Shown here: positions 37,016 through 44,787 of the stretch, one piece after another
How the letters are laid out: every line of letters starts with the position of its first letter
How positions within the stretch are numbered: position 1 is the first letter of the stretch
Origin: Alphaproteobacteria bacterium
Lineage (GTDB): Bacteria > Pseudomonadota > Alphaproteobacteria > Micavibrionales > Micavibrionaceae
Assembly (NCBI GenBank): GCA_023384135.1
Contig: JAHDXS010000003.1
Coordinates: 1 to 64,000 of the forward strand
Length of the DNA stretch: 64,000 nt
Reading direction: 5' to 3'
The notes under the pieces: generated by a model
The model's input: only the letters and a program-made list of their open reading frames with translations
What the model was told of the DNA's origin: nothing
Database searches by the model: none
Made by a program: the position numbers and the translations under genes

Positions 37016-37212
37016 ACAATTCTCAACTGCTGATTCTTGTATTTCGGCGTGTTTTCCGCGATATATTCGGCCTTTTTAATGCATTGCGCTCACCCTGCGT
37101 TGCGCGGGCGTTGCGCACTTATGTTTGCATTATTCAAACCAATAAGGTATAAAATAACCACATAAAAAAAACGTATTTTAACGCGAACAGAAACAATCAG
37201 GGAAATAGAATT

Positions 37213-37920
37213 ATGTCCGAGAAATCGAAAGCGAGTACTCTGGCGGCGTTGGCATTGGCGGGCGTGGTCGCCATAACGGCCCCCGGCCCGGCGGCATCGC
37301 AGGACGTTCAACCACAGACGACGACCGCCCAAGCGACGAACCAGCAGGCTCAGGGCGTCCGCTATCTAGACTTTTCGACAAGAAACGATGGCTGGGCGGC
37401 CTCCCAGACTGCCGCAATCATCGGTTCACGCGAGCGGAAAATTGTAATCATATCCTACTCAGATGGTCCCACGACACGCGCCATTTACGACACGGCTGTG
37501 AATTATACAAGACCGCCGCAGAGCCTGCCTGTTTTTGGAGTGGTGCGTGCGCCCCAACATCCGACCCAGCCGAATCCAAACGGTTTTGACATATACATCA
37601 ACGGCGTTCCTCTGGGCGAAGTGCCGAATCCTGATAGTGCGTACTCGCGGACACAGTTTTTTGCACAGCTTATGGATAATATAAAAAGGAGTTACTTTGC
37701 GGAGGCTAGGGCCGAAGCGAACCCAATCGGAGCGACCGGCGCCGTTATGGCCTACGCGGGGGGTGAAAAATCTGGCGGGAATAAGTCTTCATCTGGTGGC
37801 GGGGGCGCAGGCTCTGCTGGCGCCGGATCAGCTGGCGGATCGTCAGGAAGCGGTGATAGCGCTGCTGGCGGTAAAGGCAGCACGGAGATTGCTGCCGTGG
37901 TCTTCAATCCCGATCTATAA
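37213..37920 (+). CDS. Secreted protein with Gly/Ser-rich C-terminus
   Basis: 235 residues. The N-terminal 30 residues resemble a signal peptide (LAALALAGVVAITAPGPAAS). A compact domain at about 45-175 contains FDIYINGVPLGEVPN. A low-complexity Gly/Ser/Ala segment at about 185-222 precedes the last hydrophobic residues (IAAVVFNPDL). AGGGA is upstream of the ATG. The family is unknown. The segment is somewhat AT-richer at its 5' side than the sulfate genes. Confidence 0.7.
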   Translation: MSEKSKASTLAALALAGVVAITAPGPAASQDVQPQTTTAQATNQQAQGVRYLDFSTRNDGWAASQTAAIIGSRERKIVIISYSDGPTTRAIYDTAVNYTRPPQSLPVFGVVRAPQHPTQPNPNGFDIYINGVPLGEVPNPDSAYSRTQFFAQLMDNIKRSYFAEARAEANPIGATGAVMAYAGGEKSGGNKSSSGGGGAGSAGAGSAGGSSGSGDSAAGGKGSTEIAAVVFNPDL

Positions 37921-37945
37921 AAGCTTTAATAGTGACCAATTACAA

Positions 37946-37971
37946 AACCGGCCATGCGACCATGGCCGGTT
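37946..37971 (+). terminator. Strong hairpin after the Gly/Ser-rich protein gene
   Basis: AACCGGCCATG (37946-37956), loop CGAC, CATGGCCGGTT (37961-37971): eleven perfect pairs, then AATCTATTTTA. The T-tract is weak but the stem is strong and the position, 26 bases after the stop, fits a terminator. Confidence 0.65.
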
Positions 37972-38061
37972 AATCTATTTTAAAATGGATCGAAGCTAAG
38001 GATTTAAAGCCAAAAAACAGCCTTGGCTGGCGGCGCCTACCGAATTTTAGAAATGAAAAAA

Positions 38062-39504
38062 TTAAGCCATCATGCCAGTCGGCGAAGAAACAGTCGTGCC
38101 GGAGCCAGTAGCACCAGACAGTCTTTGCCGCTCGGCTGCAAGGGTAGCCTCTGCGTCAAGCGCGGCGACCTGCTGTACAGAGGTCTGGTTCGTTACAGCC
38201 TGTGCAAAGGTCGCGGTAATAGGCTTGATCCCGGTATCGACCGTATCGAAACCAAGCTCGGCAGCCAAGCTGCCCGTGCTACGCTCGGCCCCTGAACTCG
38301 TGGCAGAGGTCCTGAGGTTTTGGGGAATAGTGTCAATAATTCGGATGTTCGGAACCTGAATCTCAGGTGCGCCAGAAGGCATATTCATCAAAGCAGGAGA
38401 TAAGAGCTCGGGGAGTGTTTCCGGCAAACGTAAGGCGACCTCAACGCGCTGTTCGGGCAAATCGTTGCCCGCACCCGGCAAGCTCGCCATATTGTCCCAA
38501 GCAGCCTCAGAAGACACGCCCTCAGAAGCATTGGCAGCAATCACAGAAATATCAGTCTGCAATTCATGGCCCTGCGGCCCGAATTGAGTCAGGGCTTCAA
38601 CTTTGGCATCAGCACCCAAATTTGGAGAATTATTGATAACCGTGTAGGAAAGATCGACAAATCCATCCTTGGTTCTGGCCAAGCTCTGAACTTCTGCCTG
38701 AGCCTGAGGATCGCCAGCGGCTTGGCGTTGAAGCTTGTCGGCAAGTTCAGGATTTTCACGCAGAGTCCGCTCCCGCTCAACCTGAAGCTGGTGATACTCA
38801 TCATACGCCCGGCGCACTTGATCTTCATACGCGCGCTGAATTTCACGGTTTCTTTCCTGATCGCGCAGCCATTTGTCCTGATCAAAGGTGCCATCCGCGC
38901 GGAAATACTCATTTTCGTCAATACCAGCCTCACGCAGCGAGCGGCGCATCTGGTTACGTTTGGCGAGTCCAGCCAGAGAATCATCGTTGATGTCGGCATC
39001 ATCGCCGATCTCAAAAGCACGATCTAAGGCCTCGATTTTGCCTTCGAGATCCTTAATCTGACGCTCTAATGCGTGCATCCGCGCTTCGATTTCCGCCAGA
39101 CGCTGCGCAGCCTCATAATGCTCAAGGATAAGATGAAGGCGCTCGTCAGCCTCCTTGCGGCGCTTTTCCGCAATGTCCATATCTTCAGCCGAAAGAGGCG
39201 AGAAGTTGCGGTAGCCAATGCTGTTGGCCGTGCCGCCGTCGCCGTCCATACGGTCGCGCATGCTGTAATTGAAAACGGTGTTTCCGGTGTCGGAAAGCTC
39301 GGCGGCGTGGTCGTGGCCACGGTCTTCGCCGTCATAATGATGCTTGCCGCCGGAGGCTCCTCCGATGTCGGGGCCCCCGAAATATTCTGCGGGAGACAGG
39401 CCGAGAGGCCCGTTATGTTCGATTTCGTTGTCCAGCTCGTCTTCGTCGAAAACGGCAAGATTTGCGGCTACACCGGCACTCACATCACTCACTTTAAAAC
39501 CCAC
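38062..39504 (-). CDS. Large coiled-coil protein of unknown function
   Basis: 480 residues, no signal peptide. Acidic, Gly-rich N-terminus with a His-rich patch (GGKHHYDGEDRGHDH near 53-67). Long charged helices at about 108-285 (AEKRRKEADERLHLI; RQIKDLEGKIEALDRAFEI) are strongly predicted coiled coil, followed by a polar Ser/Thr/Ala-rich C-terminal third. The start is a GTG with no clear ribosome site, so the N-terminus is uncertain. It is convergent with the gene before it. The family is not recognised. Confidence 0.65.
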   Translation of the reverse strand: MGFKVSDVSAGVAANLAVFDEDELDNEIEHNGPLGLSPAEYFGGPDIGGASGGKHHYDGEDRGHDHAAELSDTGNTVFNYSMRDRMDGDGGTANSIGYRNFSPLSAEDMDIAEKRRKEADERLHLILEHYEAAQRLAEIEARMHALERQIKDLEGKIEALDRAFEIGDDADINDDSLAGLAKRNQMRRSLREAGIDENEYFRADGTFDQDKWLRDQERNREIQRAYEDQVRRAYDEYHQLQVERERTLRENPELADKLQRQAAGDPQAQAEVQSLARTKDGFVDLSYTVINNSPNLGADAKVEALTQFGPQGHELQTDISVIAANASEGVSSEAAWDNMASLPGAGNDLPEQRVEVALRLPETLPELLSPALMNMPSGAPEIQVPNIRIIDTIPQNLRTSATSSGAERSTGSLAAELGFDTVDTGIKPITATFAQAVTNQTSVQQVAALDAEATLAAERQRLSGATGSGTTVSSPTGMMA

Positions 39505-39926
39505 ACACGCTAGAAAAACCTATACTAACGGTGAGGGTATCCCCTAAATATTAATATTATGTAAATAAAATAGCCGAGCTATCTTATAACTTTTATTTGG
39601 AAATCAATTGGTTATGCCTGAGAGCATCTGTAATGCAGACGATAGGCCCATTGTTTCCCCCCTGTAACATGCTGTTCCGGCTGGTCTTTTAGACTCTTTT
39701 GACCGAAGCGCCTACAAAAAGTACGCCTTTTTTTTGTGATTTGCAAACTTTTTTGAAAATTTTTTCACACAACGGTTTTTATATCAAAAACCTTGAATGT
39801 ACTGGCTTTTCAGGGGATTTTTAGGGGCCAATTAAAGCACTGAAAACACAAAAACAATTTCCGTAATGAATAAAAAGAGGCATATCGTACAAAATTTAAT
39901 CGTATATTAAGTGAGGCTAATATGAG
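39505..39926. other. Long AT-rich intergenic region
   Basis: About 420 bases between two minus-strand genes with no open frame that looks translated. A possible weak hairpin (GCGCCTAC / GTACGCC) near 39709-39730 is followed by TTTTTTTT. T-rich and A-rich tracts at 39728-39800 and 39850-39900 could contain promoters for the coiled-coil gene. Confidence 0.4.
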
Positions 39927-39942
39927 GGAGGGTTAACCCTCC
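39927..39942. repeat. Perfect palindrome at the ligase stop codon
   Basis: GGAGGG-TTAA-CCCTCC, with the TTAA containing the stop of the minus-strand ligase gene. It could act as a transcript-end stabiliser; no T-tract follows on the minus strand. Confidence 0.5.
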
Positions 39943-41165
39943 GTGGGAGCAGGCGCGTTCAGGCGCATAACGATCCGGCCCAAAGCCAGCAGATAGATCA
40001 TCACGCCGAGCCAGTGGCTCTGCCATAAACCATAGGATATGGCGGCAACCAGCAGAACGGTCAGCAGCATCGCCATGACGGCCCGCCCCCCGATCCCCGC
40101 GACCGCACAAACCCGGCGGAACAGATAAGCCAGCACCGCGCAGGCGGGCAAAACCCCCAGAAGCCCGAAATCGGTCCAGATCTGCAGCGCGAAATTATGC
40201 GGGTGCAGAACCCCGGCCTCCCTGTGGTAAAGCCGCGCATGATCGAACGATTCCACATATCGCGTGGCGTCCAGCCCGTGCCCGGTCAGCGGCGCTTGCA
40301 GGGCGTATCGGGCGGTCATGTCCCAGATTTCCATGCGGTTGGCCGCATACCCGCTCTTTAGCCAGGCCAGATTTTGCGTCTCGGCGGCCAGATGCGCGAA
40401 CATCCATTGCGCCAGCCACGGCGACAGAATAAGCAGGGCGCAGCTCACCCCAGCCAGAATCATAAACACGATTCCCGGCGCCCGTCCGGCGGGATAAAAC
40501 GTATAGACAATAAGCCCCGCGACGAAAGCCAGCTGCGCGACCTGCGCCTGTGAAAGGGCCAGCATCAAGAAAACCATCCCCAGAAGCGCCGCGAGGAAAA
40601 CCATACGATGTTTTCGGTCCTCGAACGCCGCGCCGCTCTGCACGACCGCCAGCGCCGCGAACAGGCACAAAACCGTATTCACCGCCCCCCGGTTGATCAC
40701 AGCCGTATAAAGCCGCTCGTCCGGGCCGACCCCGTGAACCAGCCGATAGATCGGCATGCCGAAGGCCAACTCGAACGCGGCAACGGCAGCCGCCGCCAGA
40801 AGCAGAACCGGAATCAACCACGCACAGGCCCGCAGCCGTTCGCGGTCCAGATGCTCGGCGGCATAAAGCGTAAAGACGCCGGATAAAAGCAGGAGCGCGG
40901 TCAGAAAGCCTTTTTCAAGAACATCGGCGGGAAAATCGGCCCACAACGCGCTCGCGCAAGCCAACAGCCCGGCCCCGCCCGCCACGATCAGGTAAGGCCT
41001 ACTGAACCCCCGCCGGTCTGCCCCGTTCCGTAACAGATAGAGCGTACCCGCAAGCCCGAGCAGAACCGGCCCGAACGCCATCACCCGTGGGACAAGAACG
41101 GAAATCAGCGGCAAGGCCGCAAAGGCCAGCACATAATAAAAGGTGAAATCCCGGCGGGTGGTCAT
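39933..41165 (-). CDS. O-antigen ligase / polymerase-like membrane protein
   Basis: 410 residues from ATG 41165 (MTTRRDFTFYYVLAF), with about eleven hydrophobic segments. A large periplasmic loop at about 275-340 contains the GHGLDATRY and HPHNFALQIWTDFGLLG motifs, the latter with the conserved His-x-His of the Wzy/WaaL superfamily. It would join or polymerise lipid-linked glycans at the outer face of the inner membrane. No other glycan genes adjoin. Longer upstream frame (to 41219) lacks a ribosome site. Confidence 0.9.
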   Translation of the reverse strand: MTTRRDFTFYYVLAFAALPLISVLVPRVMAFGPVLLGLAGTLYLLRNGADRRGFSRPYLIVAGGAGLLACASALWADFPADVLEKGFLTALLLLSGVFTLYAAEHLDRERLRACAWLIPVLLLAAAAVAAFELAFGMPIYRLVHGVGPDERLYTAVINRGAVNTVLCLFAALAVVQSGAAFEDRKHRMVFLAALLGMVFLMLALSQAQVAQLAFVAGLIVYTFYPAGRAPGIVFMILAGVSCALLILSPWLAQWMFAHLAAETQNLAWLKSGYAANRMEIWDMTARYALQAPLTGHGLDATRYVESFDHARLYHREAGVLHPHNFALQIWTDFGLLGVLPACAVLAYLFRRVCAVAGIGGRAVMAMLLTVLLVAAISYGLWQSHWLGVMIYLLALGRIVMRLNAPAPTEG

Positions 41166-41310
41166 GGAGTAGGGTGATCCCTCATCGTGCGGTGCAGCGC
41201 ATTGTCGCCACCCCGGCACAAAAAGACAACCCCGCCACCCTCATAAATTTTTTCCAAGTTTTCACCTGTACACGTCGTCCTATTGTTATAGGATAGGGGC
41301 TTCACACCCT

Positions 41311-41871
41311 ATGGATAGTGGCTTTTGGATGCCGGACGCGCAGGACACAGAGCTGATCAAACGGGCGCAGGCCGGTGACGCCGCTGCGTTCGAGGCGCTG
41401 GTAAACGACTATTACGGGATCATGTTCAAAATGGCCTTTAAATGGTGCGGAGACAGAACGGCGGCGGAGGACATCACGCAGGAGGCGTGCATCAAGCTTG
41501 CGCGCGGGCTCGATTCCTTCCGGCATGATTCCGCCTTCACCTCATGGCTTTACCGCCTCGTGATTAACACGGCGAAAGACTGGTTCAAGTCGCAAAACCG
41601 TCACCCCGGCGCGGGCATTGAGCAGGCCGAGCATGTCGCCGCGCCGGAGGCCTCCCCCGACGACATAATCCTGATGAAACAGGTCTGGGCGCAAATCCAA
41701 ATCCTGCCTGAAGGCGAGAAGGAGGCCCTGATTCTGGTCGTGAGCGAAGGATTGTCGCATAAGGAGGCCGCGCTGATTTTAGAAGTGAAGGAAAGCACCG
41801 TCTCTTGGCGCATCCACGAGGCCCGCAAGAAGCTGGAAAGCCTCTTCGGCAAGGAGAAGAAATATGGATGA
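41311..41871 (+). CDS. ECF-type RNA polymerase sigma factor
   Basis: 186 residues. Region 2: AFEALVNDYYGIMFKMAFKW, DRTAAEDITQEACIKLARGL and AFTSWLYRLVINTAKDWFKS (the -10 recognition part). Region 4: ILPEGEKEALILVVSEGLSH followed by KEAALILEVKESTVSWRIHE (helix-turn-helix for the -35). Starts at 41311 or at an internal ATG 18 bases later. It overlaps the next gene by eight bases, the classic sigma/anti-sigma arrangement. Its stimulus is unknown. Confidence 0.95.
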   Translation: MDSGFWMPDAQDTELIKRAQAGDAAAFEALVNDYYGIMFKMAFKWCGDRTAAEDITQEACIKLARGLDSFRHDSAFTSWLYRLVINTAKDWFKSQNRHPGAGIEQAEHVAAPEASPDDIILMKQVWAQIQILPEGEKEALILVVSEGLSHKEAALILEVKESTVSWRIHEARKKLESLFGKEKKYG

Positions 41872-44248
41872 GTCCGCGCTGAAGAAAATCATGCAGGAGA
41901 TCGAGATCCCGCCCGTTGACGCAAACGCGCAAAAACGCGCGGCAAACCTCGCTTTGGCCGAATTTAAAGCCCACCAGAAGGAAAAATCTGAAAAATCCGC
42001 CCAAGGAACCTCGATCCTCTCCCGTCTTATCGGCAGATCAACGCCTAAGACAGGGAAAAACGACATGAAATTCGGAAAAAAAGGATTTGTATTCGCAGGA
42101 ACCGGAACCGCGCTGGCCGTCGTGCTGGTGGCGGGCTTGGCCATGCAGGGCGGTCAGATGCAGGATGCGGCCAAGCAGACGAGCGGAGGACCACACAATT
42201 TTAGTAATGTAGCACAAAATATAACAACATCAAAATTAAGCCTGCCGGGCATATTCGATGTCTTCGGCGGCGAGAAGGACGCAGCGGACGAAGCCATGCC
42301 TCTGGCCTCCGAAGTCACCGCCCCGCCCGGAACCGCGGAAGCCTCCCCCGCCTACATCGCGGCGGTGGAAGAGAAGAACGAGGAAGCGCTGGAGAAAGCC
42401 CTGCGCACAGGCGACAGCACAATGCCCGTTCCGGTCGAGGCGCCGACGGACCGCCTGCAACTCCCGGAAAAAGCGCCGAGCGCCTTTAAGCTCGATGACG
42501 GCATGGAGGTCGCGCAAAATCGGGCTGACTCCCGCGCCGCCCCCGAACGCGAGGAAGCCAAGCGCAAGGCCCAAGCCCCCGCGCAGGACAAAATGGCGGG
42601 CACAGCCCCCGGCGCGTCTTCGCCCGGTTACGCCGGAGAGGGCGCGGTCTCCTCCAGCGAGGCCACGACGATCTATCCCGAGCCTTACCCTTACCCGCAG
42701 CCGATGCCCATGCCGGTCTCGCCGCCGGTCGATTACTACCCCCAGCCCTATTATCAGGAGCAGGGCCGTGACCGCTTCCCCGAATACAAGCCCAACAGCT
42801 TCAAGGTCGCGCAGGAGGAACCCGTCTCTACCTTCTCCTCCGACGTGGACACCGCAAGCTACAGCTTCGTGCGCCGCGAGTTGAACGCGGGCCGCCTCCC
42901 GCCCGCGCAAGCCGTGCGGATCGAGGAAATGGTGAACTACTTCGATTACAACTATCCGGTCCCCGAATCCCGGGAGGAGCCCTTCCAGCCGACCGTGACC
43001 ATCGTGGACTCCCCGTGGTCGCCGGGCCGCAAGCTGATGCATATCGGCATCAAGGGTTACGAGATCACGGGCGAAAAGCCCAACAGCAACCTTGTGTTCC
43101 TGCTCGATGTCTCCGGCTCGATGAACGCGCAGGACAAGCTGCCGCTGCTGAAAAACTCCTTGAAGCTGCTGCTCGACAGCCTCAAGCCCGACGACACGGT
43201 TTCGATCGTCGTCTATGCGGGCGCGGCCGGAACAGTGCTTCCCCCCACCAAAGTGTCCGAGCGCTCGACGATCTACAGCGCACTGGATAATCTTCAGGCC
43301 GGAGGCTCGACCGCCGGAGGCGCGGGCATCGAACTCGCTTATCAGCTGGCTGAGCAGAACTTTAATAAGGAAGCCGTCAACCGCGTCATCCTCGCCACCG
43401 ACGGCGACTTCAACGTTGGCATCACCAATCGCGAACAACTGAAGGACTATGTGGCCAAGAAACGCGAGACGGGCGTGTTCCTCTCCGTTCTCGGCTTTGG
43501 ACAGGGCAATTATAACGACGACCTCATGCAGGCTCTGGCGCAGAACGGCAACGGCACCGCCGCCTATATCGACAGCTTGAGCGAAGCCCGCAAGGTCCTG
43601 CTCGACGAGGCCAGCTCGACCCTGTTCCCCATCGCCAAGGACGTGAAGTTTCAGATCGAGTTCAACACGGCCCAGATCGCCGAATACCGTCTGGTCGGAT
43701 ACGAAACCCGCCACCTGAATCGTGAGGACTTCAACAACGACAAGGTGGACGCGGGCGATATGGGCGCGGGCCACACCGTAACCGCGATCTACGAGTTCGT
43801 CCCCGTGGGCGCCCAATCCGCCCGCAGCGTGGACGACCTCCGCTACGCGGCCAAACCCGCCGCCGAGGTGCAAGCGCCGATCGCGGAATCGAAGGCCGAC
43901 TCGCCCTTCGCCAACGAATACGCCTTCCTCAAGATCCGCTACAAGCTGCCCAGCGAGGATACGAGCCGCCTGATCACCCGCCCGGTGACGGGACAGGACC
44001 AACTCACCTTGCAAAAGGTTGAATGCGGCCCTGCCGACTCTTGCCCCGCCAGCGCCAGCGACGATACCCGCTTCGCCACCGCCGTGGCCGGGTTCGCCCA
44101 GATCCTTCGCGGCGAGGTGAATATGGTCGAATACAAGCTCGACGATGTGCTCGCCCTCGCGCAGCAAGGCAAGGGCAACGACGAGTTCGGCTACCGTGCG
44201 GAGTTCATCAATCTCGTGCGCCTCGCCAAAGCCTTTGAAAACCGCTAA
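41864..44248 (+). CDS. Membrane-anchored YfbK-type VWA protein, likely anti-sigma
   Basis: 794 residues. The cytoplasmic head of about 70 residues (MDESALKKIMQEIEIPPVDA) is in the position of an anti-sigma domain. One membrane helix lies at about 75-94 (AGTGTALAVVLVAGLAM). A Pro/Ala-rich stalk follows, then the VWA-associated N-domain (about 305-400, FSSDVDTASYSFVRRELNAG), the VWA domain with MIDAS motif LLDVSGSMN at about 413-421 and the ATDGDFNVG loop, and a DUF3520-like C-terminal domain to the end. Overlap with the sigma gene suggests it senses an envelope cue and holds the sigma factor. The anti-sigma role is inferred. Confidence 0.9.
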   Translation: MDESALKKIMQEIEIPPVDANAQKRAANLALAEFKAHQKEKSEKSAQGTSILSRLIGRSTPKTGKNDMKFGKKGFVFAGTGTALAVVLVAGLAMQGGQMQDAAKQTSGGPHNFSNVAQNITTSKLSLPGIFDVFGGEKDAADEAMPLASEVTAPPGTAEASPAYIAAVEEKNEEALEKALRTGDSTMPVPVEAPTDRLQLPEKAPSAFKLDDGMEVAQNRADSRAAPEREEAKRKAQAPAQDKMAGTAPGASSPGYAGEGAVSSSEATTIYPEPYPYPQPMPMPVSPPVDYYPQPYYQEQGRDRFPEYKPNSFKVAQEEPVSTFSSDVDTASYSFVRRELNAGRLPPAQAVRIEEMVNYFDYNYPVPESREEPFQPTVTIVDSPWSPGRKLMHIGIKGYEITGEKPNSNLVFLLDVSGSMNAQDKLPLLKNSLKLLLDSLKPDDTVSIVVYAGAAGTVLPPTKVSERSTIYSALDNLQAGGSTAGGAGIELAYQLAEQNFNKEAVNRVILATDGDFNVGITNREQLKDYVAKKRETGVFLSVLGFGQGNYNDDLMQALAQNGNGTAAYIDSLSEARKVLLDEASSTLFPIAKDVKFQIEFNTAQIAEYRLVGYETRHLNREDFNNDKVDAGDMGAGHTVTAIYEFVPVGAQSARSVDDLRYAAKPAAEVQAPIAESKADSPFANEYAFLKIRYKLPSEDTSRLITRPVTGQDQLTLQKVECGPADSCPASASDDTRFATAVAGFAQILRGEVNMVEYKLDDVLALAQQGKGNDEFGYRAEFINLVRLAKAFENR

Positions 44249-44277
44249 CGCGCTATAAACAAACGGCAATCACCAAC

Positions 44278-44316
44278 ATCCGGCCCCATTCGCAAAAGCA
44301 GGGGGCCGGATTTTTT
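44278..44316 (+). terminator. Rho-independent terminator of the sigma/VWA operon
   Basis: ATCCGGCCCC (44278-44287) pairs perfectly with GGGGCCGGAT (44302-44311), then TTTTTT to 44316. It separates the sigma/VWA unit from the precursor gene that follows, so the latter should have its own promoter. Confidence 0.9.
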
Positions 44317-44329
44317 GTTCCCTGTTCAT

Positions 44330-44355
44330 GTAACGGCAAACCGCCTAGGATCGAA
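44330..44355 (+). promoter_or_regulatory. Candidate ECF-sigma promoter of the RiPP locus
   Basis: GTAACG (44330-44335), exactly 16 bases, then CGAA (44352-44355), about 60 bases before the precursor ATG. This has the layout of ECF promoters such as those I recall for Caulobacter SigF (GTAACC-N16-CGAA), which control bufferin-type loci. The same pattern was not found in front of the sigma gene at 41311, so which sigma factor reads it is unknown. Confidence 0.55.
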
Positions 44356-44416
44356 CAGAATGAAAATTGATCGTTCAATTTTTATTTTAGACGTTTTTCA
44401 TATAAGGAACAGACTG

Positions 44417-44776
44417 ATGACTGACTCTGCAAAAAAATCAAAAGTGAATAAAAGACTCGCGACCGTCGCCCTCGCCGGGATGATGGCTGTCGGCACCTTC
44501 TCCGCCTCCCCGGCTTACGCGGGCAGCGGCTCCAACGGCTGCAGCGCAAGCGGCTGCGGCGCAAAAACCACGGGCGGCAATGCGTGCAAATCCGGCTGCA
44601 AGAACGCCGACAAACCCACGGACGGCAATAAGTGCTCCACCAAGTCCAGCTGTCAGGCGAAATCCACCTGTCAGGCCGCCGCGCCTGCGGAAAAGGCGAG
44701 CTGTCAAGCCAAAGCCGCTTGTGAAAACAAAGCCAAGTGCAGCGGCCACAACGACGACAGCCGTTACAACGATTAA
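44417..44776 (+). CDS. Cys-rich bufferin-like RiPP precursor
   Basis: 119 residues from ATG 44417, with AAGGA eight bases upstream; upstream in-frame codons lack support. Residues 1-35 form a signal peptide (LATVALAGMMAVGTFSASPA, cleavage after AYA). The mature part has ten Cys: 42, 47, 57, 61, then two triplets 73/79/85 and 96/102/108 with exact CX5CX5C spacing, in a Lys/Ala/Ser/Gly-rich background. Twelve bases follow before an MNIO enzyme gene. Exported, Cys-rich, MNIO-modified precursors (bufferins) are reported to bind copper; here a metallophore role is inferred. The sequence is not the DUF2282 type as far as I can see. Confidence 0.85.
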   Translation: MTDSAKKSKVNKRLATVALAGMMAVGTFSASPAYAGSGSNGCSASGCGAKTTGGNACKSGCKNADKPTDGNKCSTKSSCQAKSTCQAAAPAEKASCQAKAACENKAKCSGHNDDSRYND

Positions 44777-44787
44777 GTTGTAACGCG

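Noticed and set aside
39709-39735. Possible terminator hairpin with T8 in the AT-rich gap
   Set aside because: The stem has mismatches and there is no plus-strand gene just upstream to terminate; left only as a remark.
42236-44269. 677-codon minus-strand open frame opposite the VWA gene
   Set aside because: Low-complexity Gly/Val/His-rich translation, typical antisense shadow of a GC-rich gene with clear domains on the plus strand.
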